Source: Cymbomonas tetramitiformis
Lineage: Eukaryota > Chlorophyta > Pyramimonadophyceae > Pyramimonadales > Pyramimonadaceae
Reading direction: 5' to 3'
DNA length: 64,000 bases
NCBI GenBank assembly: GCA_001247695.2
Contig: LGRX02003615.1
Coordinates: 1 to 64,000, forward strand
Both the position numbers and the translations under genes were made by a program. The notes under the pieces are model-generated. The model did no database searches, was not told where the DNA came from, and saw only the letters and a program-made list of their open reading frames with translations. How positions within the stretch are numbered: the first letter of the stretch is position 1; each line of letters begins with the position of its first letter. This document shows, in pieces, positions 56,401 to 64,000 of the stretch.

Positions 56401-56502
56401 GGCAGCACAAGAAACGAGGGTTAGTTTTTACTACCTTTTTTTCCCCCGGGCTGAAAATTTTATTACCTGGAAAAGTTAAAAAAATATATACTTTCTATAC
56501 GT

Positions 56503-56694
56503 AGAATTTCGCAAGGAATCCATTTCTGAAGTCAGATTTGTAAAAATCAAAACAGAATTTTCAGAATTTAAGTTACACATTTTCGCGCGAAAAAGTAACT
56601 CAAAACGCACTTAGAAAAAATGAGCTTTTTATGTTCGCAAACATACTATAAACAAAAAATTTCGCAAGGAATTCGATTCTGAAGTCAAATTTGG
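56503..56694. repeat. paired non-coding motif near the methyltransferase (copy B)
   Basis: AATTTCGCAAGGAATCCATT then TCTGAAGTCAGATTT at about 56505-56539 and a close copy at 56658-56692. These are the reverse complement of the copy A pair at 26428-26637, at the same position relative to the methyltransferase gene. Confidence 0.8.
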
Positions 56695-56727
56695 GAATCT
56701 ATTCTGAATTTTCAATGTTTTCTTTAG

Positions 56728-57420
56728 CTATTTCGAAATTTTTTTATCGATTTCAATACCTACATAATTTCTTTTGAGATTTTTACATGCCAAACCTGAA
56801 TTACCAATACCCATACAACAATCTAAAACATTATCGTAAGGATTTGAGTAAGATTTGATTATCCATTCGAATAAATCGTACGGTTTACTACAAGGATGTT
56901 TGCTATTGTAGTTTCCATTCGAAAATTTGATTACACTTCTTGGATACCTTTTTCCATCTTTACAAATGGTTGGTGTCCTATCGGTGTAATGAGTGTATAA
57001 TTCTGTCCGAGGACCTTGACCTTGTCTTACATAGGGTTTGTGACCTTCAATCATTATTGGATTATATGTTGGTAAATGTTTGTAAAAGACATATATCATT
57101 TCATGACTTCTCAAAGGCATTTGATTTGCATGATAAAAGCCTAATGACATTGTTTTCTCATATACGATATCATATCGAAACATCTTCTTATTACTTTCAA
57201 TAATGGTATGTCCAAATTTAGTGGTAGTAGTAAAGATATAGGCTGAATGTCTTTTACCTATTCTCATTAATTCAATCCATAATTTATCTAAATCGAAAGG
57301 AATCTTGTCCCAAGAACAATTTGTTTGATTGTATGGTAAATCACAAATGAAAAGGTCTATCGAATTTCTTGGAATGTTAGGGAAAATGTTAAAACAATCA
57401 TCGTTGTGTAAATTCAACAT
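56728..57420 (-). CDS. N6-adenine/N4-cytosine DNA methyltransferase, copy B
   Basis: ATG 57420 (MLNLHNDDCF), 230 residues. Motif IV DLPYNQT (27-33) and AdoMet motif DCCMGIGNSGLACK (200-213); a Thr of copy A is Ile here inside the AdoMet loop. Close to the end the frame changes: copy A continues YFEIAKESIDT, but here one base is missing near 56747 and translation ends KKISK, losing about ten residues. The damage is slight and activity might persist. It diverges from the cytosine methyltransferase 44 bases away. Confidence 0.88.
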   Translation of the reverse strand: MLNLHNDDCFNIFPNIPRNSIDLFICDLPYNQTNCSWDKIPFDLDKLWIELMRIGKRHSAYIFTTTTKFGHTIIESNKKMFRYDIVYEKTMSLGFYHANQMPLRSHEMIYVFYKHLPTYNPIMIEGHKPYVRQGQGPRTELYTHYTDRTPTICKDGKRYPRSVIKFSNGNYNSKHPCSKPYDLFEWIIKSYSNPYDNVLDCCMGIGNSGLACKNLKRNYVGIEIDKKISK

Positions 57421-57464
57421 AGTATTAGTTTCTAAAAAATAAAAAATGGTTAAAATAAACATAT

Positions 57465-58139
57465 ATGAAAATATTAGAACTTTTTTGCGGAACAAAATCA
57501 TTTTCAAAAGCATTAACGAAAGAATCCCCAAATTGTGAAATAACAACGTTAGATATTCTATCAAAGTATAACCCAACAATACAATGTAATATTCTTGAAT
57601 GGAACTATCAAAACATATGTGTTCCTAAAACATTTGATATCATATCGGCAAGTCCACCGTGTACGGAGTATTCTAAAGCACACCGACGCAAACCGAGAAA
57701 TTTAGTATTGGCGGACGCTATTGTAAAACGCACCATTGAAATTATTGTTTTTTTTTTTCAACCGACATATTGGTATATTGAAAACCCGGCTGACGGTGGA
57801 TTGTTGCAACATAGAGAATTTATGAAACCTTTAGAAATATACAAACACACATGTTGTTATTGTAAATATGGATTTCAATATAGAAAAATGACAAACATAT
57901 GGACAAACAAAGAACATCTAAATCTAGAAGTATGTAACAAATATACTCCGTGTGATATCAAACAACAATATGGCAAACACATGTATACCGCTCAACGCAC
58001 ACAATCATCAAATTCCAAAGACAATATAGGAATACGTAATGCATATGTCATTCCACAATTGTTAATAATAGATTTAATCAAAGATTTGAATATTAAAAGA
58101 AACAATCGAAAATTGTTTTTGGAGAATAGTTTCTTTTAA
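57465..58139 (+). CDS. C5-cytosine DNA methyltransferase (225 aa)
   Basis: Intact, ATG 57465. Motif I LELFCGTKSFSKAL (4-17), catalytic Pro-Cys in SASPPCTEYS (Cys66), and ENP motif YIENPADGG (Glu106). The C-terminal RNAYVIPQLLI corresponds to the usual end motif. The protein is short, without a large target-recognition domain. It would methylate viral or host DNA. Copy A has only a 52-base spacer at this place, so the gene is an accessory module. Confidence 0.88.
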   Translation: MKILELFCGTKSFSKALTKESPNCEITTLDILSKYNPTIQCNILEWNYQNICVPKTFDIISASPPCTEYSKAHRRKPRNLVLADAIVKRTIEIIVFFFQPTYWYIENPADGGLLQHREFMKPLEIYKHTCCYCKYGFQYRKMTNIWTNKEHLNLEVCNKYTPCDIKQQYGKHMYTAQRTQSSNSKDNIGIRNAYVIPQLLIIDLIKDLNIKRNNRKLFLENSFF

Positions 58140-58172
58140 AAAAATAATAAACAAACTATACATATATCTTTA

Positions 58173-59087
58173 ATGAAGATTGTAAAAGTAAAAGATATGA
58201 ACATCGATGTGCCAAATGGAAGTGCTTTCAATATCAAAACCGGACCGAACATGTTAAAAGCTCATCAAAATTCAATATTTATTGGAAAACGTTCGTCTGG
58301 AAAATCAGTTGCGGTGACTAATTATTTGAAAATGTTGAAAAAAGAAGGTTCATTACATCGTATATTTGTTATTAGTCCCACATTTAATTCGAACAAAAAA
58401 CTGATGAAGTCATTAGATATCGACTCCGAAGATGTGTATGAACCCGACGATGGTGTAAATGTTATCAATAATATTATTCAAAAAGCTGAAGAAGAAAGAG
58501 ATTTATACTTGAAATATCATGAAGATTTGAGAAAATGGAAATTGTTAATGGATAAATTAAATGATAGAAATATTTATATCGATGATATCGACCCAGAATT
58601 ATTGTTAGAATTTTTGACATCAGACGGCTTCGAAAAGCCCGTCCATAAATATAATGGCGCACGTCCTATATTGGCTGTTTTTGTCGATGATTGTCAATCA
58701 ACGAATTTGTTTCGAACTCCTAAATTTCTGAATTTTATCACAAGACATCGACATATAGCTGATTTTGAAACCGGTGGTGCTTTAGGAATAAGTTGTTTTA
58801 TTGCTATTCAGAATTTTAAGTCTCAATTTGGTGGTTGTCCACGGGCCGTGAAGAATAATGCAACTTCTTTAGCTATATTCAAAATGAAAGACAAAAAAGA
58901 ATTACAAGAAATATATGAATCTTGTGCCGGTGAAATTGACGAAACGACTTTCTATGAAGTATATGCACATGCTATCAATGAACCACATTCATTTCTATTA
59001 ATCGATTTACATAAGAAAGACAATCATCCATCGATGTTTCGAAAACGATTTGATGAATTTATTATTCCTGAAAAAATAAATCCATAA
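58173..59087 (+). CDS. A32-like genome-packaging ATPase, copy B
   Basis: Intact, 304 residues, ATG 58173. Walker A IGKRSSGKS (37-45), Walker B ILAVFVDDCQS (about 165-175), and a later conserved NPHSFLLID-like segment (NEPHSFLLIDL). Family: FtsK/HerA-type packaging ATPase of Polintons, virophages and large DNA viruses, which drives DNA into the capsid. This is the only intact copy among three in the window. Followed by the SET gene on the same strand. Confidence 0.92.
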   Translation: MKIVKVKDMNIDVPNGSAFNIKTGPNMLKAHQNSIFIGKRSSGKSVAVTNYLKMLKKEGSLHRIFVISPTFNSNKKLMKSLDIDSEDVYEPDDGVNVINNIIQKAEEERDLYLKYHEDLRKWKLLMDKLNDRNIYIDDIDPELLLEFLTSDGFEKPVHKYNGARPILAVFVDDCQSTNLFRTPKFLNFITRHRHIADFETGGALGISCFIAIQNFKSQFGGCPRAVKNNATSLAIFKMKDKKELQEIYESCAGEIDETTFYEVYAHAINEPHSFLLIDLHKKDNHPSMFRKRFDEFIIPEKINP

Positions 59088-59156
59088 CTTATGAAGAAAA
59101 CATCTTGTGAACGGTGTATAGCTATTTCGAAAAGTAGTGGAAATTAATGTAGAAAC

Positions 59157-59564
59157 ATGACTTGTAAATATAGTCCTTATTGTTATGTTCATAGAGTAGT
59201 AAATATAAAGGAAAGTAGTATTCCAAATTCAGGTCTTGGAGTATATGCCAAAGAAGACTTGAAAAAAGATAAGTTAGTTGGTCGATACACCGTCGGCACG
59301 CAACGATTGACAATGAATAAATTACCTCCATTGAATCGAAGAACACACATTTGGAAAAAGAATAATAATCTGTTTTATGATGCATCGAAAACAAATTCAG
59401 TTGCCGGTAAGTTCAATGATTGTACCCCTCAAAGTGCCAAAAGAATCAAATGCAACAATAATGCTAAAATAAATTCCGTAGGAAATGTTCGATTAAAATC
59501 TAATGCAAAAAAGAATCAAGAGATATTTGTTTCTTATGGGAAAGACTATTGGAAAGATAAATGA
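59157..59564 (+). CDS. SET-domain protein (135 aa)
   Basis: Intact, ATG 59157. The N-terminal SET part IPNSGLGVYAKEDLKKDKLV matches the usual S-x-x-G-x-G-v-f-A start. The AdoMet/substrate motif is altered to GKFNDCTPQSAKRIKCNNNA (standard N-H-S-C), and the end FVSYGKDYWK corresponds to the terminal Tyr-Gly motif. Similar short SET proteins occur in viruses and act on lysines. Absent from copy A. The changed NHSC motif leaves activity uncertain. Confidence 0.82.
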   Translation: MTCKYSPYCYVHRVVNIKESSIPNSGLGVYAKEDLKKDKLVGRYTVGTQRLTMNKLPPLNRRTHIWKKNNNLFYDASKTNSVAGKFNDCTPQSAKRIKCNNNAKINSVGNVRLKSNAKKNQEIFVSYGKDYWKDK

Positions 59565-59577
59565 TACAAATATTATT

Positions 59578-60061
59578 TTAAAATTCTGGAAACAATGATT
59601 TGAATGTTTTATGAAAATGAGGGTCTGAATTCAAAACGTCATGATAAGTCGGAGGTGCTGCGTTTGGCTTTCCTTCCGATTTTGAAACTTTGTCTTTCTT
59701 TTTTGATTTTTTGATAATCACTTGAGGTTGATGTTCATCGTCACTTGAACTACCCGAAGTTTCACTATCAGATTCCACAACAATCACGGGTTTCTTTTTT
59801 GATTTTTTAACATATTTCTTGTCGATGATTTCGGGTTCTGATTTTTTTCGAATTTTTCAGTAATTTCAGGTTCTTTTATCGATGATTTTATTTTATTTTG
59901 AGCAGCCTCCAACACTTTTTTGTTTTCTAATTCTTTAGCAAGTTTGATATCCTTTTTGGCTTCAGAATTTTTTTTCTTGTTTCCATAGCTTTTAATCGAG
60001 CAACTTTTAATCGTTCTAGAGTAGCCTCATCAGTAATTTTTTCACCTTTCTTAAAACCCAT
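59578..60061 (-). pseudogene. acidic/Lys-rich viral protein, copy B, frameshifted
   Basis: ATG 60061 (MGFKKGEKITDEATLERLK). The A-run at 59969-59976 has eight A and shifts the frame; a further break lies near 59850, after which ESDSETSGSSSDDEHQP and PPTYHDVLNSDPHFHKTFKS run to the stop at 59578. The intact protein would be about 160 residues. Present in copies A, B and D, so it is a conserved component of unknown function. It converges on the SET gene. Confidence 0.75.
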
Positions 60062-60155
60062 ATTAGAATACACAAGAAAATAATTTTCTAATCATTACTT
60101 ATCATTTCTATTGATTTATATACAATAAAATATATATGTTAAAGGTATATAAACA

Positions 60156-60344
60156 ATGTTCGAAATAAATACCTGTGATGTCTTTCAATTTGGGACAATC
60201 ATTGTTGCTTTGATTCACGCTATAGGATATAACATGAGAAGGTCTCGATGTAAACAATTAGATTGTTTTTGTATTAAATGTGAAAGAGATATAATGAATT
60301 CAAAAGAACTAAGTAATGATAAAAATGTGTTTGAACCTGCTTAA
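60156..60344 (+). CDS. small membrane protein with Cys cluster (62 aa)
   Basis: Intact, ATG 60156. One hydrophobic helix (FGTIIVALIHAIGYNM) is followed by RRSRCKQLDCFCIKCERDI. A single membrane segment plus RRS-x-C...C-x-C-x2-C-x-R is a pattern known from small proteins of PLVs and large DNA viruses (recalled, not searched). Preceded by TATATATGTTAAAGGTATAT. Confidence 0.65.
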   Translation: MFEINTCDVFQFGTIIVALIHAIGYNMRRSRCKQLDCFCIKCERDIMNSKELSNDKNVFEPA

Positions 60345-60369
60345 AGATTATAAGTTCTATAATATAACA

Positions 60370-60702
60370 ATGAGTGAAATTGATACACATTCTCCTAAGT
60401 ATATGAAGGTTACTTCTAAGAATGGTAAGGTGTATTATAAAAAGCCTTTAGATATGAATAGAAGAGACAAAGGGAAATATTATGAAGCCAACAAACCATT
60501 GTTACAAAAAAATCTAACCTTAGACCGAATTTTGTTGAATAAAAATGTCGGTGTTTCAACGATGGAAAAGCATGGTATTGATAAAGTAAAAATTGTTGAA
60601 ATATTCTCCAATAAAATCAAAGAAAATCCTGAAGACTTTGAAAAATATATGGAAATTCAAAACAAAATTTTGGAAAGATTAAATGTAACAAAAACCACCT
60701 AA
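60370..60702 (+). CDS. hypothetical basic viral protein (110 aa)
   Basis: ATG 60370 (MSEIDTHSPKYMKVTSKNGK), preceded by TATAATATAACA. The frame is open upstream, but this start has the typical context. A basic N-terminal half is followed by a helical C-terminal half (KVKIVEIFSNKIKENPEDFE). Not recognised. Missing from copy A because of the deletion joining PolB to the acidic-protein gene. Confidence 0.6.
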   Translation: MSEIDTHSPKYMKVTSKNGKVYYKKPLDMNRRDKGKYYEANKPLLQKNLTLDRILLNKNVGVSTMEKHGIDKVKIVEIFSNKIKENPEDFEKYMEIQNKILERLNVTKTT

Positions 60703-60748
60703 AGAATACGTTACAATTCAATAATAAGAAATATATCATATAATAATA

Positions 60749-61330
60749 ATGCCTACGAAAAAGTCTAATGATAAAGACAAAAAAGATGATAAAGGCAAAG
60801 CTCCATTGACCAAGGCAAAGAAAACCAATCTTAAGAAAGTCAAAAACCATAGGGCCGGAAATTTGAAAGCATCAAGTTCAAGACAATTAACAAAGGAACA
60901 ATGGAGTAAAATTAATCAAATTGAAAATAAGAAAATAGACAAAGAATTTAGCAAAGAAAATAAACAACAAAAATTACAATCAGAAATAAAGAAATTTGAA
61001 AAAGAAAATGAGGACTTAATAGTCCGTAATGAGTTGCTTTCTAGACAAGAATATGAAGAACAATTTACGGACAAAGACGTTACAAAAGATTTTGTCGATA
61101 AAGGTGGAAATTCCGGAGTATCTATGAAAATCAAATTTAATAGATCTCTTAGTAATCCTTTAGTTTATTGGATGAATTTAATGAATAAAAAAATTGACCA
61201 AGCTTCGGAAGATGTAAAACATTTTCAGTTTGGTGTAAACTTTCAAGACGGTTCTTCAGAATTTTTAAGTGCAAAAAATGAAATTGAATTTTATAAAAAA
61301 ATTAGAAGGAATGATTCAGTCCGGAGATGA
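60749..61330 (+). CDS. Lys-rich protein, probably the N-terminal part of PolB
   Basis: ATG 60749 preceded by TATCATATAATAATA; 193 residues. It has a Lys-rich start (KKSNDKDKKDDKGK), a coiled coil, then a folded-looking end (NPLVYWMNLMNKKIDQASED, NEIEFYKKI). The next frame continues with LEGMIQSGDERGAVNF exactly where this one loses sense, across an A-run at about 61293-61300. The two were therefore probably one long PolB before a one-base change. A long N-terminal extension before the exonuclease domain is known in Polinton polymerases; whether it contains a terminal-protein function is speculation. Confidence 0.6.
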   Translation: MPTKKSNDKDKKDDKGKAPLTKAKKTNLKKVKNHRAGNLKASSSRQLTKEQWSKINQIENKKIDKEFSKENKQQKLQSEIKKFEKENEDLIVRNELLSRQEYEEQFTDKDVTKDFVDKGGNSGVSMKIKFNRSLSNPLVYWMNLMNKKIDQASEDVKHFQFGVNFQDGSSEFLSAKNEIEFYKKIRRNDSVRR

Positions 61331-64000
61331 GAGAGGAGCTGTGAATTTTATCACAATTTCTTTATTAAATTTCAAAAAAATAAATGGAAAAGGCCAACCA
61401 TTGTCGGTGCCAAAATCTGTGGAGGAATTGAAACAAAAGAAGAGTTGCATTACCGTCAAGGATGAACAATGTTTTGCTAAATCTTGCATAATCATGAATT
61501 ACAAAGATAAAAAAGACAATGAAGAAATAACATACAATGTCTACAATAAAATTTGCAACAATATTAAAAATCGTTTAACAAGAGAAGCAATAATTTTAAT
61601 GAAAGAATTAGAATTTAATGCTGAAGACGGTATAGGTTTTGATGACATTTATGTCTTTGAAGAAAAATTCAACAAAAATATTACAATTCACGGAATGACT
61701 GATTTGGGTTGTACAATAATGTATCCGCCAAGTAAAGAAGGTTTGCCCGACAGACCGGAATGGAATTTTGTTTATTATCATTTAAATTCAAGTATTGGAC
61801 ACTACGAACCAATAACAAAAATTGCAGCATTTTATGGAATAGCCGACCGACCACGGTGTTTTAAATGTAAAAGTAAATTGTGTGATTTTTCTAAAAAGAA
61901 AACCAAACCATTTATTGAGTGGGAGAAAGCTATATACTGTGAAGATTGTAATATGAAATTTCCAAATCAGAAATGTTACAATTTACACCAAAAAGGAACA
62001 GCTTGTCAACATTTCCATAGGTGCAAAAATGAGTGTAAAAAAGTCTATGATATAAGAAAAGAAAAAGAACACATTTGTGGACATGAATTTTGTCCAAATT
62101 GTAAATTATATTGTGACATGAGCACACATAAAAATCAATGTTATGTTACCCCCAAAAAACCAAAAGACATCATTGATGAAAGTAAAATAGGATTTTTTGA
62201 TTTTGAAGCATACAATGAAACAAAGCACGAAGTGAATCTGAGTGTGACACAATATTCTAATGGAGAGGAATTTATTCACAACAATATTGGAGAAGTTTGC
62301 AAATTTTTATTTTCAAACAAACATAAAGGGTTTACTTTTATAGCACATAATGGTAGTAAGTATGATTATGTACTTATCATAGAATACATAATGACAACGA
62401 TGGATGAAATTCCTGAAACGGTACAAAATGGTGGTAAAATAATGTATCTAAAATATCAAAACGTGACATTAATGGATAGCTATCTACATTTAACAAGTCC
62501 ATTGAGTAAATTCTCAAAAATATTCGATTTAAAAGGTGAGAAGAAAGGGTTTTTTCCTCACAAGTTTAATACCCCTGAAAATAAAAATTATGTAGGCGAA
62601 ATTCCCGATATATCATTTTATGGTTATAATCAAATGAAAGAGGATAGCCGAAATGAATTTTTGGAGTGGCATAAACAAATGACAAACGATGGATATATAT
62701 TTGATATGCAAAAAGAAATATTAGATTATTGTCAAAGTGATGTAAGAATTTTACGATTAGGATGGATGGAATATAGAAAGAAAATTTTAGAAATTACAAA
62801 TAAAGAAATTGACCCCACAGCCTACTTAACGATTGCATCATTGACACAAACAATTCATAGGTATTTACATATGCCCGAAAATTCGATAGCTATTTTAAAT
62901 ACTGTCATCAAAGGAAAACAACAATCAAAAATAGGTGACATTTGGTTGGAATATGTGAAACATACAAATAAAATTGATAATTTAATCAAAGAATATAACA
63001 TTCGTCATTTCCATTTTGGAAACAATGAAAGGCACAAATATGTCGATGGTTATGACCCTGAAACAAATAATATATATGAATTTCTTGGAGATTATTGGCA
63101 TGGAAATCCAAAAACAAATGGTAAGAATATGTTTAGAAAGAATTATGCCACAAATAAAACATTTTATCAACTGTATGAAGAGACTAAAAAAAGATTGGAA
63201 AAAATTCGAAGTCTTGGATACAACATAGAAATTATGTGCGAAAGTGATTTTAAAGAATTACAAAAAATGACCAAAATGTTATCGATTTCGTAAATAGTTA
63301 TAACACACCTATCGTGTTCAGAGATGCATTATTTGGTGGGAGAACAGACCCTAAAAGATTGTATTATAAATGCAAAAAAGGAGAAACCATTCGGTATGTA
63401 GATTTCACAAGCTTGTATCCTTATGTCTTGAAATATTGTAAATTTCCATTAGGTCATCCTACAAAAATATATCAAGAAATTGATTTAAAAGGAGTCACTG
63501 ATATTGAACAATTCTTTGGAGTAATAAAATGCACAATAATTCCACCAAATGATTTGGAAATGGCAGTTTTACCATTGAGGACCTTGGGACAGTCTAAAAT
63601 GGAGAAATTGACTTTTCCTTTGACAAAAATGACTGGAACGTGGTGCACGGAAGAAGTAAAATTAGCGTTGAAAAAAGGATACACAATTGAAAAAATACAT
63701 CAGATTGTCCACTGGGAAAATACATCTTATACTATTTTTGAAAGCTTTGTCAATACATTTTTAAGAATTAAACAAGAGGCAAGTGGGTACCCTGAGTGGG
63801 TAAAATCTGATGAAGATAAGGATTTGTACATCAAAAAATATTTTGAAAAAGAGGGAATAATGTTACAAAAATACAAAATAAAAGATGGAGTATGGGTAGA
63901 TAATATTGATTACAATGAAGGATTAAGAACCATTGCAAAATTATTTCTAAACAATCTGTGGGGAAGATATTGTTTAAAACCAAATAAAAGACAAAATAAA
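61278..64000 (+). pseudogene. polB: protein-primed-type DNA polymerase B, copy B (frameshifted, runs off the window)
   Basis: Open from about 61278 to 63293, then a one-base shift at the A-run near 63263-63268 (six A; seven keep the frame) and open to the window end. The N-terminal part has several Cys/His pairs (CFKCKSKLC, YCEDCN, HFHRCKNECKK, HICGHEFCPNCKLYC). Exonuclease motifs DFEAYNE, FIAHNGSKYDYVLI and YCQSDVRIL follow, then motif A YVDFTSLYPYV (about 63396-63428) and motif B KLFLNNLWGRY (about 63937-63970). Motif C lies beyond 64000. It replicates the viral genome in intact relatives. Confidence 0.92.

Larger units (their letters stand above)
41623..64000. mobile_element. endogenous Polinton-like virus, copy B (continues beyond the window)
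   Basis: Starts with AGTAGTATACTACCGAT at 41623, the same 17-mer that starts copy A. Gene order is SAP, Cys-rich, small virion, fibres, MCP, penton-like, small ORF, lipase, insert, methyltransferases, ATPase, SET, acidic protein, PolB. It is the reverse of copy A and more complete. The integrase would lie beyond 64000. Confidence 0.85.

Noticed and set aside
55952..56410. Frames running through the N gap
   Set aside because: They consist mostly of unknown residues and minisatellite repeats.
16966..64000. Adenovirus-type cysteine protease expected in Polintons
   Set aside because: Looked for a protease gene in both copies and saw none; the only protease-like domain is the Ulp1-like one in the LINE. 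This fits protease-less Polinton-like viruses, though a gene beyond the window cannot be excluded.
1..64000. CRISPR arrays, operons or other prokaryotic features
   Set aside because: The repeats present are satellites, minisatellites and transposon ends without spacer structure, and the element types are eukaryotic.

Overview
This is eukaryotic nuclear DNA from a protist or alga, not a prokaryotic replicon. The evidence is a 610-bp satellite, a 12.9-kb non-LTR retrotransposon, an LTR retrotransposon with target-site duplications, several DNA-transposon-type inserts, a 175-base assembly gap and a short block of CCCTAAA (TTTAGGG-type) telomere repeats. No ordinary host gene, tRNA or rRNA was recognised. 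TTTAGGG telomeres would fit many algae and some other protists, but the species cannot be named from this window.

The main content is at least four copies or fragments of AT-rich endogenous viruses of the Polinton / Polinton-like (PLV) type, heavily rearranged and interrupted. Copy A (about 16966-36880) reads, left to right: a possible terminal repeat, small genes, an rve integrase, a protein-primed-type PolB, a packaging ATPase, an N6-adenine methyltransferase, a block of foreign gag-like sequence, then penton-like protein, major capsid protein (MCP) and fibre-like proteins. Copy B (41623 to the window end) has the same order in the opposite orientation and is more complete. It adds a lipase, a C5-cytosine methyltransferase, a SET-domain protein, a SAP protein and extra fibre-like genes. 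Copy C is an MCP plus penton fragment (36881-41160) fused head-to-head to copy A. Copy D is an acidic-protein pseudogene and an ATPase N-terminus at 27035-27690.

Layout. 1-1463: unassigned, with one possible Trp-rich ORF. 1464-3240 and 16158-16831: satellite array split by a LINE. 3241-16157: LINE with ORF1 (zinc knuckle), an unusual middle ORF with a possible signal peptide and Asn-Leu-Thr heptads, and a polyprotein carrying Ulp1-like protease, EEP endonuclease, reverse transcriptase, RNase H, a zinc finger and a C-terminal NPPF methyltransferase-like domain. 16966-36880: copy A. 37032-40267: gag-only LTR element inside the copy C MCP. 41161-41622: 180-bp satellite. 41623-64000: copy B, containing a 9-bp-TSD MULE-like element (43441-45425), an 87-bp telomere-repeat insertion (47356-47442), a TA-flanked Tc1-like MITE (51318-51485), and a GC-richer two-gene insert with a TTAA-flanked MITE (about 53400-56430).

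How the genes fit together: integrase and PolB serve insertion and replication; the ATPase, MCP and penton-like protein form the morphogenesis core; a family of proteins sharing the N-terminus MSSFGN(D/N) probably decorates the particle; the methyltransferases, SET protein and lipase are accessory genes that differ between copies. Nearly every core gene in copies A and C, and several in B, carries frameshifts, stops or insertions, so these are decaying endogenous viruses. The intact reading frames show they are fairly recent. Comparing the copies allows many disruptions to be placed to the base.
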